Part shown: piece after piece, positions 35,703-49,745 of the stretch | Layout: each line of letters begins with the position of its first letter | How positions within the stretch are numbered: position 1 is the first letter of the stretch | Assembly: GCA_032622095.1 (NCBI GenBank) | Contig: CP136062.1 | Coordinates: forward strand, 16,681,739 to 16,745,738 | Direction: 5' to 3' | Length of the DNA stretch: 64,000 nt | Source: Siphonodentalium dalli | Lineage: Eukaryota > Mollusca > Scaphopoda > Gadilida > Siphonodentaliidae | Program-made: the position numbers and the translations under genes | Notes under the pieces: model-generated | The model's database searches: none | Told to the model about the DNA's origin: nothing | Seen by the model: only the letters and a program-made list of their open reading frames with translations

Positions 35703-38700
35703 CCCCGAAACCAAATAAACAGTAATTGAGGGCGCTTAATAAATAGTAATTGAGGGGCGCTTAATAAATAGTAATCGAGGGCGCTTAATAAATAGTAATT
35801 GAGGGAGCTTAATAAATAGTAACTGAGGGCGCTTAATAAATAGTAATTGAGGGCGCTTAATAAATAGTAATTAAGGGCGCTTAATAAATAGTAATTGAGG
35901 GCGCTTAATAAATAGTAATTAAGGGCGCTTAATAAACAGTAATTGAGGGAGCTTAATAAATAGTAATTAAAGGAGCTTAATAAACAGTAATTGAGGGGAG
36001 CTTAATAAATAGTAATTGAGGGCGCTTAATAAATAGTAATCGAGGGCGCTTAATAAATAGTAATTGAGGGGAGCTTAATAAATAGTAATTGAGGGTGCTT
36101 AATAAATAGTAATTGAGGGGCGCTTAATAAATAGTAATTGAGGGCACTTAATAAATAGTAATTGAGGGCGCTTAATAAATAGTAATTAAAGGAGCTTAAT
36201 AAATAGTAATTGAGGGCGCTTAATAAACAGTAATTGAGGGAGCTTAATAAATAGTAATTGAGGGAGCTTAATAAATAGTAATTGAGGGCGGTTAATAAAC
36301 AGTAATTGAGGGCGCTTAATAAACAGTAATTGAGGGAGCTTAATAAATAGTAATTGAGGGCGCTTAATAAATAGTAATTGAGGGCGCTTAATAAATAGTA
36401 ATTGAGGGCGCTTAATAAATAGTATTTGAGGGAGCTTAATAAATAGTAATTGAGGGGCGCTTAATAAATAGTAATTGGGGGCACTTAATAAATAGTATTT
36501 GAGGGCGCTTAATAAATAGTATTTGAGGGTGCTTAATAAATAGTAATTGAGGGCGCTTAATAAATAGTAATTAAACGAGCTTAATAAATAGTAATTGAGG
36601 GCGCTTAATAAACAGTAATTGAGGGCGCTTAATAAATAGTAATTGAGGGTGCTTAATAAATAGTAATTAAGGGCGCTTAATAAATAGTAATTGAGGGCGC
36701 TTAATAAATAGTAATTGAGGGTGCTTAATAAATAGTAATTAAGGGCGCTTAATAAATAGTAATTGAGGGTGCTTAATAAATAGTAATTGGGGGGCGTTAA
36801 TAAATAGTAATTAAGGGCGCTTAATAAATAGTAATTGAGGGCGCTTAATAAATAGTAATTAAACGAGCTTAATAAATAGTAATTGAGGGCGCTTAATAAA
36901 CAGTAATTGAGGGCGCTTAATAAATAGTAATTGAGGGTGCTTAATAAATAGTAATTAAGGGCGCTTAATAAATAGTAATTGAGGGCGCTTAATAAATAGT
37001 AATTGAGGGTGCTTAATAAACAGTAATTGAGGGGCGTTAATAAATAGTAATTGAGGGCGCTTAATAAATAGTAATTGAGGGCGCTTAATAAATAGTAATT
37101 GAGGGTGCTTAATAAATAGTAATTAAGGGCGCTTAATAAATAGTAATTGAGGGGCGCTTAATAAATAGTAATTGGGGGCACTTAATAAATAGTATTTGAG
37201 GGCGCTTAATAAATAGTAATTGAGGGGGCTTAATAAATAGTAATTGAGGGCGCTTAATAAATAGTAATTAAACGAGCTTAATAAATAGTAATTGAGGGCG
37301 CTTAATAAACAGTAATTGAGGGCGCTTAATAAATAGTAATTGAGGGCGCTTAATAAATAGTAATTGAGGGCGCTTAATAAATAGTATTTGAGGGAGCTTA
37401 ATAAATAGTAATTGAGGGGCGCTTAATAAATAGTAATTGGGGGCACTTAATAAATAGTATTTGAGGGCGCTTAATAAATAGTATTTGAGGGTGCTTAATA
37501 AATAGTAATTGAGGGCGCTTAATAAATAGTAATTAAACGAGCTTAATAAATAGTAATTGAGGGCGCTTAATAAACAGTAATTGAGGGCGCTTAATAAATA
37601 GTAATTGAGGGAGCTTAATAAATAGTAATTAAGGGCGCTTAATAAACAGTAATTGAGGGCGCTTAATAAATAGTAATTGAGGGAGCTTAATAAATAGTAA
37701 TTAAGGGAGCTTAATAAATAGTAATTGAGGGCGCTTAATAAATAGTAATTGAGGGCGCTTAATAAATAGTAATTGAGGGAGCTTAATAAATAGTAATTGA
37801 GGGAGCTTAATAAATAGTAATTAAGGGCGCTTAATAAATAGTAATTGAGGGTGCTTAATAAATAGTAATTGAGGGTGCTTAATAAATAGTAATTAAGGGC
37901 GCTTAATAAATAGTAATTGAGGGCGCTTAATAAATAGTAATTGAGGGCGCTTAATAAATAGTAATTGAGGGCGCTTCATAAATAGTATTTGAGGGAGCTT
38001 AATAAATAGTAATTGAGGGGCGCTTAATAAATAGTAATTGGGGGCACTTAATAAATAGTATTTGAGGGCGCTTAATAAATAGTATTTGAGGGTGCTTAAT
38101 AAATAGTAATTGTGGGCGCTTAATAAATAGTAATTAAACGAGCTTAATAAATAGTAATTGAGGGCGCTTAATAAACAGTAATTGAGGGCGCTTAATAAAT
38201 AGTAATTGAGGGAGCTTAATAAATAGTAATTAAGGGAGCTTAATAAATAGTAATTGAGGGCGCTTAATAAATAGTAATCGAGGGCGCTTAATAAATAGTA
38301 ATTGAGGGGCGCTTAATAAATAGTAATTGAGGGCGCTTAATAAATAGTAATTGAGGGCGCTTAATAAATAGTAACTGAGGGCGCTTAATAAATAGTAATT
38401 GAGGGGCGCTTAATAAATAGTAATTGAGGGTGCTTAATAAATAGTAATTGGGGGGCGTTAATAAATAGTATTTAAGGGCGCTTAATAAATAGTAATTGAG
38501 GGCGCTTAATAAATAGTAATTAAACGAGCTTAATAAATAGTAATTGAGGGCGCTTAATAAACAGTAATTGAGGGCGCTTAATAAATAGTAATTGAGGGTG
38601 CTTAATAAATAGTAATTAAGGGCGCTTAATAAATAGTAATTGAGGGCGCTTAATAAATAGTAATTGAGGGTGCTTAATAAACAGTAATTGAGGGGCGTTA

Positions 38701-41700
38701 ATAAATAGTAATTGAGGGCGCTTAATAAATAGTAATTGAGGGCGCTTAATAAATAGTAATTGAGGGTGCTTAATAAATAGTAATTAAGGGCGCTTAATAA
38801 ATAGTAATTGAGGGGCGCTTAATAAATAGTAATTGGGGGCACTTAATAAATAGTATTTGAGGGCGCTTAATAAATAGTAATTGAGGGGGCTTAATAAATA
38901 GTAATTGAGGGCGCTTAATAAATAGTAATTAAACGAGCTTAATAAATAGTAATTGAGGGCGCTTAATAAACAGTAATTGAGGGCGCTTAATAAATAGTAA
39001 TTGAGGGCGCTTAATAAATAGTAATTGAGGGCGCTTAATAAATAGTATTTGAGGGAGCTTAATAAATAGTAATTGAGGGGCGCTTAATAAATAGTAATTG
39101 GGGGCACTTAATAAATAGTATTTGAGGGCGCTTAATAAATAGTATTTGAGGGTGCTTAATAAATAGTAATTGAGGGCGCTTAATAAATAGTAATTAAACG
39201 AGCTTAATAAATAGTAATTGAGGGCGCTTAATAAACAGTAATTGAGGGCGCTTAATAAATAGTAATTGAGGGAGCTTAATAAATAGTAATTAAGGGCACT
39301 TAATAAACAGTAATTGAGGGCGCTTAATAAATAGTAATTGAGGGAGCTTAATAAATAGTAATTAAGGGAGCTTAATAAATAGTAATTGAGGGCGCTTAAT
39401 AAACAGTAATTGAGGGCGCTTAATAAATAGTAATTGAGGGAGCTTAATAAATAGTAATTGAGGGAGCTTAATAAATAGTAATTAAGGGCGCTTAATAAAT
39501 AGTAATTGAGGGTGCTTAATAAATAGTAATTGAGGGTGCTTAATAAATAGTAATTAAGGGCGCTTAATAAATAGTAATTGAGGGCGCTTAATAAATAGTA
39601 ATTGAGGGCGCTTAATAAATAGTAATTGAGGGCGCTTCATAAATAGTATTTGAGGGAGCTTAATAAATAGTAATTGAGGGGCGCTTAATAAATAGTAATT
39701 GGGGGCACTTAATAAATAGTATTTGAGGGCGCTTAATAAATAGTATTTGAGGGTGCTTAATAAATAGTAATTGTGGGCGCTTAATAAATAGTAATTAAAC
39801 GAGCTTAATAAATAGTAATTGAGGGCGCTTAATAAACAGTAATTGAGGGCGCTTAATAAATAGTAATTGAGGGAGCTTAATAAATAGTAATTAAGGGAGC
39901 TTAATAAATAGTAATTGAGGGCGCTTAATAAATAGTAATCGAGGGCGCTTAATAAATAGTAATTGAGGGGCGCTTAATAAATAGTAATTGAGGGAGCTTA
40001 ATAAATAGTAATTGAGGGCGCTTAATAAATAGTAACTGAGGGCGCTTAATAAATAGTAATTGAGGGGCGCTTAATAAATAGTAATTGAGGGCGCTTAATA
40101 AATAGTAATTGAGGGCGCTTAATAAATAGTAATTGAGGGAGCTTAATAAATAGTAATTAAGGGAGCTTAATAAACAGTAATTGAGGGGCGCTTAATAAAT
40201 AGTAATTGAGGGTGCTTAATAAATAGTAATTGAGGGCGCTTAATAAATAGTAATTGAGGGCGCTTAATAAATAGTAATTGAGGGTGCTTAATAAATAGTA
40301 ATTGAGGGTGCTTAATAAATAGTAATTAAGGGCGCTTAATAAATAGTAATTGAGGGTGCTTAATAAATAGTAATTAAGGGCGCTTAATAAATAGTAATTG
40401 AGGGTGCTTAATAAATAGTAATTAAGGGGCGCTTAATAAATAGTAATTGAGGGCGCTTAATAAATAGTAATTAAAGGAGCTTAATAAATAGTAATTGAGG
40501 GAGCTTAATAAATAGTAATTGAGGGAGCTTAATAAATAGTAATTGAGGGAGCTTAATAAATAGTAATTGAGGGCGCTTAATAAATAGTAATTGAGGGTGC
40601 TTAATAAATAGTAATTGAGGGTGCTTAATAAATAGTAATTGAGGGGCGCTTAATAAATAGTAATTGAGGGCGCTTAATAAATAGTAATTAAGGGTGCTTA
40701 ATAAATAGTAATTGAGGGCGCTTAATAAATAGTAATTGAGGGGCGCTTAATAAATAGTAATTGAGGGTGCTTAATAAATAGTAATTGAGGGCGCTTAATA
40801 AATAGTAATTGAGGGCGCTTAATAAATAGTAATTGAGGGTGCTTAATAAATAGTAATTGAGGGTGCTTAATAAATAGTAATTAAGGGCGCTTAATAAATA
40901 GTAATTGAGGGTGCTTAATAAATAGTAATTAAGGGCGCTTAATAAATAGTAATTGAGGGTGCTTAATAAATAGTAATTGAGGGCGCTTAATAAATAGTAA
41001 TTGAGGACGCTTAATAAATAGTAATTGAGGGCGCTTAATAAATAGTAATTGAGGGCGCTTAATAAATAGTAATTGAGGGCGCTTAATAAATAGTAATTGA
41101 GGGTGCTTAATAAATAGTAATTAAGGGCGCTTAATACATAGTAATTGAGGGCGCTTAATAAACAGTAATTGAGGGCGCTTAATAAATAGTAATTGAGGGT
41201 GCTTAATAAATAGTAATTGAGGGTGCTTAATAAATAGTAATTAAGGGCGCTTAATAAATAGTAATTGAGGGTGCTTAATAAATAGTAATTGAGGGTGCTT
41301 AATAAATAGTAATCGAGGGCGCTTAATAAATAGTAATTGAGGGTGCTTAATAAATAGTAATTAAGGGAGCTTAATAAATAGTAATTGAGGGCGCTTTATA
41401 AATAGTAATTGAGGGCGCTTAATAAATAGTAATTGAGGGTGCTTAATAAATAGTAATTGAGGGCGCTTAATAAATAGTAATTAAAGGAGCTTAATAAATA
41501 GTAATTGAGGGCGCTTAATAAATAGTAATTGAGGGCGCTTAATAAATAGTAATTAAGGGCGCTTATTAAATAGTAATTGAGGGGCGCTTAATAAATAGTA
41601 ATTGAGGGCGCTTAATAAATAGTAATTGAGGGCGCTTAATAAATAGTAATTGAGGGCGCTTAATAAATAGTAATTGAGGGTGCTTAATAAATAGTAATTG

Positions 41701-44312
41701 AGGGCACTTAATAAATAGTAATTGAGGGGCGCTTAATAAATAGTAATTGAGGGGCGCTTAATAAATAGTAATTGAGGGGCGCTTAATAAATAGTAATTGA
41801 GGGGAGTTTAATAAATAGTAATTGAGGGGCGTTTAATAAATAGTAATTGAGGGGCGCTTAATAAATAGTAATTGAGGGCGCTTAATAAATATTAATTAAA
41901 GGAGCTTAATAAATAGTAATTGAGGGTGCTTAATAAATAGTAATTGAGGGGCGCTTAATAAATAGTAATTGAGGGCGCTTAATAAATAGTAATTGAAGGA
42001 GCTTAATAAATAGTAATTGAGGGAGCTTAATAAATAGTAATTGAGGGCGCTTAATAAATAGTAATTGAGGGGCGTTAATAAATAGTAATTGAGGCCGCTT
42101 AATAAATAGTAATTGAGGCCGCTTAATAAATAGTAATTGAGGGCGCTTAATAAATAGTAATTGAGGGCGCTTAATAAATAGTAATTGAGTGAGCTTAATA
42201 AATAGTAATTAAGGGCGCTTAATAAATAGTAATTGAGGGCGCTTAATAAATAGTAATTGAGGGCGCTTAATAAATAGTAATTGAGGGCGCTTAATAAATT
42301 GTAATTGAGGGCGCTTGATAAATTGTAATTGAGGGTGCTTGATAAATAGTAATTGAGGGCGCTTAATAAATAGTATTTGAGGGCGCTTAATAAATAGTAA
42401 TTGAGGGTGCTTAATAAATAGTAATTGAGGGCGCTTAATAAATAGTAATTGAGGGCGCTTAATAAATAGTAATTGAGGGTGCTTAATAAATAGTAATTGA
42501 GGGTGCTTAATAAATAGTAATTGAGGGCGCTTAATAAATAGTAATTGAGGACGCTTAATAAATAGTAATTGAGGGCGCTTAATAAATAGTAATTGAGGAC
42601 GCTTAATAAATAGTAATTGAGGGCGCTTAATAAATAGTAATTGAGGGCGCTTAATAAATAGTAATTGAGGGTGCTTAATAAATAGTAATTGAGGACGCTT
42701 AATAAATAGTAATTGAGGGAGCTTAATAAATAGTAATTGAGGGTGCTTAATAAATAGTAATTGAGGGTGCTTAATAAATAGTAATTGAGGGTGCTTAATA
42801 AATAGTAATTGAGGGAGCTTAATAAATAGTAATTGAGGGCGCTTAATAAATAGTAATTGAGGGCGCTTAATAAATAGTAATTGAGGACGCTTAATAAATA
42901 GTAATTAAGGGTGCTTAATAAATAGTAATTGAGGGTGCTTAATAAATAGTAATTGAGGGAGCTTAATAAATAGTAATTGAGGGAGCTTAATAAATAGTAA
43001 TTAAGGGTGCTTAATAAATAATAATTGAGGGAGCTTAATAAATAGTAATTGAGGGAGCTTAATAAATAGTAATTGAGGGAGCTTAATAAATAGTAATTGA
43101 GGGTGCTTAATAAATAGTAATTGAGGACGCTTAATAAATAGTAATTGAGGGAGCTTAATAAATAGTAATTGAGGGCGCTTAATAAATAGTAATTGAGGGA
43201 GCTTAATAAATAGTAATTGAGGGCGCTTAATAAATAGTAATTGAGGGAGCTTAATAAATAGTAATTGAGGGAGCTTAATAAATAGTAATTGAGGGCGCTT
43301 AATAAATAGTAATTAAGGGTGCTTAATAAACAGTAATTGAGGGCGCTTAATAAATAGTAATTGAGGGTGCTTAATAAATAGTAATTGAGGGTGCTTAATA
43401 AACAGTAATTGAGGACGCTTAATAAATAGTAATTAAGGGTGCTTAATAAATAGTAATTGAGGGAGCTTAATAAACAGTAATTGAGGGCGCTTAATAAATA
43501 GTAATTGAGGGCGCTTAATAAATAGTAATTGAGGGCGCTTAATAAATAGTAATTGAGGGTGCTTAATAAATAGTAATTGAGGACGCTTAATAAATAGTAA
43601 TTGAGGGAGCTTAATAAATAGTAATTGAGGGCGCTTAATAAATAGTAATTGAGGGCGCTTAATAAATAGTAATTGAGGGCGCTTAATAAATAGTAATTTA
43701 GGGGCGCTTAATAAATAGTAATTGAGGGAGCTTAATAAATAGTAATTGAGGGCGCTTAATAAACAGTAATTGAGGGCGCTTAATAAATAGTAATTGAGGG
43801 TGCTTAATAAATAGTAATTAAGGGGCGCTTAATAAATAGTAATTGAGGGCGCTTAATAAATAGTAATTGAGGGCGCTTAATAAATAGTAATTGAGGGCGC
43901 TTAATAAATAGTAATTGAGGGCGCTTAATAAATAGTATTTGAGGGCGCTTAATAAATAGTAATTGAGGGCGCTTAATAAATAGTAATTGAGGGCGCTTAA
44001 TAAATAGTATTTGAGGGCGCTTAATAAATAGTAATTGAGGGCGCTTAATAAATAGTATTTGAGGGCGCTTAATAAATAGTAATTGAGGGCGCTTAATAAA
44101 TAGTAATTGAGGGGCGCTTAATAAATAGTATTTGAGGTCGCTTAATAAATAGTATTTGAGGGGCACTTAATAAATAGTATTTGAGGGCGCTTAATAAATA
44201 GTATTTGAGGGGCGCTTAATAAATAGTATTTGAGGGCGCTTAATAAATAGTAATTGAGGGCGCTTAATAAATAGTAATTGAGGGGCGCTTAATAAATAGT
44301 AATTGAGGGATG
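35703..44312. repeat. 24-bp satellite array, about 8.6 kb
   Basis: Roughly 350 copies of CTTAATAAATAGTAATTGAG+GGCG (24 bases; 25 where an extra G is present). Common variants are GGAGC, GGTGC, TATTTG, AATTAAACGAGC and AATAAACAG. Ordered variant blocks repeat with a period of 1661 bases: the rare CTTCAT variant at 37974 and 39635, and ATTGTGGG at 38109 and 39770. Read on the minus strand one frame gives a repeating LLFIKRPQ, open only in places (43804-44166); not considered coding. The array fills most of the intron between 34513 and 50898. Confidence 0.97.
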
Positions 44313-45687
44313 CTTTTGGAAATGTTTTGTGTAAATATCATTTATGCAAGACAATTAGCAAGGTACAGTAGTAGTTAATTTTTAAACTTAAATGGAAGTA
44401 GTATTGTAATACAATATTGAAGTATTATCTTCTAGATTGTAACTTGGTAGACACGTTTGTGCAGTCTGAATCATGATGCATGTAACTTTGTAAGTTTAAT
44501 TTGGTCATGGCTGTAATGTGGGTGTCCGCTTAAATAAACAATAAGGACTAACTAACAAAGGAGTGGAAAAAGCTTTTAGTTTTTTTTCTAATGCTTTTAT
44601 TAATTAATAGCCTCCCTTAATTAATGCCCATGTCACTGGTATAATCGGATTAAAGCAATAAACTTAATTGACAAGTGGGCGCGGCCATTTATTTATGGAA
44701 GCGGTCGCTCCAAAAAGTGCGATGCGTTACCAAAATGAACTTCCGAAGTGCCTGGTACATACTCTGATAATGTCATAATTGTTTTATATCTGAAAAGCGG
44801 GTCGGTGGTCTTGTACTAATTTATAACATGTAATTCGAATAGTCTAATTATTTCTGATACTAGCGATAATGACTTTCGATGGTTAGATATGTAATCCCCC
44901 GATAATCCCGGCAAATTTCTTCGATCAGAAAGGGATATTTTAAGGAAATGTTTCGCCAAATGGTTCAGAGAGATATGACAACAACATTATGACATGTATA
45001 TATTAATATATTTTTTGGCAAAACAAGTCAAATTTCCACCGGTAAATCTCAGTTTGGTCAAATTTGGAAGGCGACTTCGTTTTCGCCTCGCGGACGTCCG
45101 AGGGCGAAGTCGCCGTCCCGAAGGCGAGAACTTCACCTGAGTCGCCCCCTAGCTTGGGGCCTGTAAGGCCGCCAAAGGAAATTGGCATCGAATGTGTAGC
45201 AAGTGATTCGCAGACTGACACAGAGTGTAGTTGTTGGTTTCATGTCTAGAAAAGCCGCCGGTGATCAAACGGGCATGTGTGGTATATGAATACACAATCA
45301 ACTGTCCAAATCGCTTCTTATTACTTATTCTCGTTACTTAAACTTCCGTAAATGATTTCGGCAACATTTACACGGAGTACTATGATGATAGTACGATCGT
45401 TATCAATAGTACCGTTATCCGGTTGTGGTCTCCTCCAACCGATTGACACGCGTAACCGAATCGTAACCGGATATCCGGACAACCGCCCCAGCACTATACT
45501 CACTGCTATTTTTGCGAGAAACTGAACAACACTCGACCTGTATTTTCTGACACAAAGCATGTTTTGTAAATAATATTCTATTTCATATCATCATTATGCT
45601 ATACTATTAGTATATTCTTGATGAAATTACCATAATTTGATAAATTTTATTTATAAATTATAACCTACAACAAAGGTTCCCATCCCT
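44313..45687. other. Intronic stretch, no exon seen
   Basis: A GC-richer patch at 45068-45160 contains an imperfect hairpin (GGCGACTTCG...CGAAGTCGCC). Overlapping open frames on both strands there have no recognisable domain. Confidence 0.45.
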
Positions 45688-45737
45688 TTAACCCTTTCAT
45701 GAAGGGAGCTGCACTGGAGCAACATTAAAGATCCTGT

Positions 45738-45806
45738 GCTAATGCATTCTCTTAGAAGTGCAAGTCAACCATAAGTCACCTTGCATATATAAGAGAATGC
45801 ATTGGC
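45738..45806. repeat. 69-bp hairpin module, diverged copy
   Basis: One of eleven copies of a near-perfect palindrome: arm GCCAATGCATTCTCTTATAT + ATGCGAG, centre GCGACCTATGGTCGAC. The others lie at 19972-20040, 20528-20596, 20676-20744, 25290-25358, 25386-25457, 30668-30733, 32514-32582, 32663-32731, 33737-33805 and 50240-50304. Found just inside ends of three different TTAA families. Confidence 0.85.
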
Positions 45807-47019
45807 CATTTTTTAATTAATTTTTCTTGCATTTCTTAACAATTTTCATTATTTTTTCTTACTAGTACATTCTTTAACAAGTTTTATAATTTTTTCATAC
45901 ATTATATAATTTTTCCTTACATTCTATAAAATTTTTATAATTTTTTATAATTTTTTCTTACATTCTTTATCAATTTTTATCATTTTTCTTACATTCTTTA
46001 ACAATTTTTTCATTTTTTATTACATTCCTTTAAAAAAATTTTTTATCATTTTTGGTCATTTTTTCTTACATCTTTTATCAATTTTTTTCAATTTTCTTAC
46101 ATTCTTATCAAATTTTTTCATTATTCTTACATTATTTAACATTTTTCACTCACTGACCAACGCGCGAAGCGCGTTCAGTGGGTGTACTATTATCGTAGGA
46201 CTCATGCGTTTCTGCTGAATTGAAATAGTGCCTATGCGTTTCTGCTGTGCTGCACTGACGTTTGATCACAAAATAAAATTATAATCATTATCAAAGCACA
46301 CGTTTGGATAACATCGCCATAAACAGTGACATATTATGATGTTGAGCTCGTATCGTGAATAAAATTAGAGTTATAACTTATAAAACTAAGAATTACTGAT
46401 AAAGTATTTCTACCAATTGAGTAACTAGATTCAGGTTGAGCTGAAACTTGAGAACTTTTTAATTTCAACCAATTGAAATGTCGTTGGGAGTGGAAAGGGT
46501 TAAGGTTGGGAAGCAACGCAAACATGACGTCATCGTAAACAAGCTTAGCGCCTCAAAATAAATTGTACACATACATGTCTCGCATCGTCTCGGAAGCTGA
46601 TTTAAATTCATTCATTTTGACTGTTTCTGTGTCCTAAGATATTAAAAACTTGCGGGATATCTTTGAATGTGCTTAGGAAGGATTGTATTGATATCTAATT
46701 TATTGGATTTACCTCCCAAAAAAGTGAGTTTAAAGCCTGCATTTGTTCAATGTGTTGTCTTGTCAATATGATTCTGACAGTGACAGCGCTCGTCTGCAAC
46801 TGTATTAAATTGGCTGAATTCGCGTGTTTGAAGCAAACGTTTTCTCCACTCTTTTATCTCAAAATGCACCATAATCTGTCAAATTCTCTCAATAATTCTA
46901 TCTAAGTACATCTTAGCTATTGTTCGGATCAGATCTCCCCGTCGAGAGAGCGATATTTTTTACCAAAACGAAACTTGAGAAAATGATTGTTAAATTTGTT
47001 TACGCTGGTTTACGCTGGA

Positions 47020-47590
47020 TTTTTATCATCGAAACAAATCAATTTCTTCCATCTAAAAAATAATTACGTACTGGACCCTGCCGTTTTAGGAATATATAAG
47101 TATTCCACTCAGAAACACCGAGTCTCAGCTTAAAATTTTGAAAAATAACAGTTTTATCGACATAAATCAATTTGAATGGGACAATTCCATGTTAAAATTT
47201 ATCATCGAAAAAAATTCATTTCTTCCATCTAAAACATAATTACGCGATGGACCCTGTCATTTTAGGAATAGATAATTATTCCACGCAGACATACCAAGTC
47301 TCAGCTTAAAATTTTGAAAAATAAGAGTTTTATGGACATAAATCGTTTTGAATGGCAAATCCTATAAAGTATAACTATAAGCTATATTAAAAATTAATAA
47401 AATTTATCATCAAAAAAAAATTCTTTCTGCCATCTAAAACATAATTACGTGCTGGAACCTGTCATTTTAGGAATATATAAGACTTTTACACAGACACACC
47501 AAGTCTCAGCTTAAAATTTTGAAAAATAAGAGTTTTATCGACATAAATCGATTTGAATGGGAAATCCTGTGTTAAATAAATTTTAGGGCC
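47020..47590. repeat. Three diverged tandem copies, about 180-200 bp
   Basis: Each has ATAATTACG.....GGACCCTG, TTTTAGGAATA, CAAGTCTCAGCTTAAAATTT and GTTTTAT.GACATAAATC. Not coding. Confidence 0.7.
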
Positions 47591-47659
47591 CTGCGAATGT
47601 TTTCTGAGGTGCTCCATATTGGACACCAGGGTACATATTTGACAATTTCTACCTGATAA

Positions 47660-48430
47660 TTGTGCGACAGTACAGTCGCATTACTTTATAAGTCAACATT
47701 GGTCACTATCACTCGACAAATTTATTTTGGTCTATCGTATCAACCCCTATTTTCCCCGCATATAGGCTGACTAAGTGTCAACATTGGTCTTTATCGCTCT
47801 ACTAAATTATATTGTTTCATCAGTATTAACCGCATATCCAATTATCCACATGTAACCAACCCAACTCTAATCCCGGTCCAATTTATTATTTTTTTCATCG
47901 GTATAGTCGAGTTATGTACATATTTTTATCATGTGATCAATACTTATGTCTATGCTATTACGTGTACTATGCCGTATACGTATATCAATTGCTATTCCTA
48001 TCTATGTAATTCTGGTGCCATATTTTGAGATAGAGATAATTTCAGACCCCCCCCCCCCCAATTTTATACAATTGTCGCAACAGTACAGTCGCGATGCATT
48101 ACATGGCAACATTGATCACTCTAGCTCTACTAGTTTATGTCAGTTCATCGTATGTACTCCTTTTACTCCATATAACCAACCCAACATCTAATCCCGGCCC
48201 AAATTATTATTTTTCTTTTCATCGGTATAGTTGTGTTATATACATATTTTATAATTTGATTCCAATTTCATTGTAACACTATAGAAGTCGATAAATAACT
48301 ATTCTGGCACTATATAGAGATAACTAAGTTTCTGACCCCCCCCCCTATTTTATAGCCTTGTCGCAACAATAGAGTTGAGATGCATAATATATCAACATTG
48401 GTCATTATCGCTCTTCAAATCTATATCGGT
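47660..48430. repeat. Diverged copies of a repeat with about 0.29-kb spacing
   Basis: GTCGCAACAGTACAGTCGC-like text followed by CAACATTGGTCA occurs near 47665, 48074 and 48360, with a shorter copy near 47778. C-runs lie at 48048 and 48338. Confidence 0.55.
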
Positions 48431-48710
48431 ATCAACCCATATTTCTCCCCGTATCGCCCACCCTCCCCAATTTTTTCATTTGTATTATAGACTCGTTACA
48501 TATACATTTTATCATTTGATACTGATTTGTATTCTGTATTTCTCCTCTGTTCAACAATGCCAAAATCATAACGGTGCAATGCCTTGTAACATTTGCTTCA
48601 ACATGCCGAGTTCTGCTGCAGACGATACAAAACTGACAACATTTTGAAATGTAAACAGGCTTCAAACTCACCAAAACCAAAGGTCCCAAGTCAAGGTCCA
48701 AAATCCCCAA

Positions 48711-48972
48711 CACACTGATGTGAGGTATAATGATAACCATCTAAATAACCAATATAAGGATGTGAGGTATAATGATAACTCCATCTAAATAACCAATACA
48801 ATGATGCGAGGTTTAATTATAACTCCCATCTACATAACCTGCAATACAAGGATGTGAGGTTTAATGATAACCCCATCTACATAACCAATATAAGGATGTG
48901 AGGTTTAATGATAACCCCATCCGCATAACCAATATAAGGATGTGAGGTTAATGATAACTACATCCACATAAC
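48711..48972. repeat. 44-bp minisatellite, about six copies
   Basis: Unit AATATAAGGATGTGAGGTTT+AATGATAACCCCATCTACATAACC with small indels. Confidence 0.85.
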
Positions 48973-49299
48973 TACTAAATATGTCTCAAAATTAAACAAA
49001 AAAAATTAAATTCCATGATGGCGTCCAATATGGACTACCTAATTCTGCTCCAAAAACATGTATTTTGAATATATGGATGTTTATGGGGAGAAACCGATTA
49101 TTTCAATGACATTTTAATTCACTTGGGGCCAAAAGCCGACCTACATGTACGGGAGTGCGTTTTGAGCGCGACTGTATCTTCAGCATAGGTGCATCTTTAA
49201 TAAGCCAACAATTGGAATCCCAACAGAGAAGATTGGCGTCGGTCACTTGCGCATAGACATCATTGGTGATCTCTATGGGAAACAAAATTGACATTTAAT

Positions 49300-49745
49300 A
49301 GACAATTTCGATTAACCGCAATAACTTAAGGAATTTCTAATTGCGCTTAAGTCCAATGAGAATGCAATAAGACATTCCTTATTATGCTTAACCGCAATTA
49401 CTTCCCATTGCACTTAAATACAATTAGTATCTCTATCATTAGATCACCCTTCTGCAAATAGTAGAATAATCCTATATTTGTTCCACCCATTGTACCATGG
49501 AGATGGACTACACCACCTGAATTATAAGGAGTTTAAGTACTATATATAATATATTATTCCTTATTAAGAGATTCATTATTGGGCTTTATCAGGGCAATTT
49601 GAATATTCTTCATTGCGCTTAAGCGCAATTAAGTATTCCCTTATTGCACTTAAGCACAATAGAGATTCCCTTATTGAGCTTATAAGCGTAATAAGGAACA
49701 TCCCTTATTGTGCTTAAGCACAATTAGCTCTTCTTGCGCTTAATT
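49300..49745. repeat. Degenerate repeats of CTTATTGCGCTTAAGCGCAA
   Basis: Many copies of this self-complementary word and its variants occur at irregular spacing. The word is palindromic around CTTAAG. Confidence 0.6.

Noticed and set aside
43804-44166. Minus-strand LLFIKRPQ repeat protein
   Set aside because: It is the 24-bp satellite in one frame, closed elsewhere in the array by 25-base units and substitutions.
35703-44312. Telomeric or G-quadruplex array
   Set aside because: The monomer has one short G run per 24 bases and is not a telomere repeat; runs are too far apart for a typical quadruplex.
45003-45249. Overlapping open frames in a GC-richer patch
   Set aside because: Both strands are open because of composition and an internal hairpin; no domain recognised.
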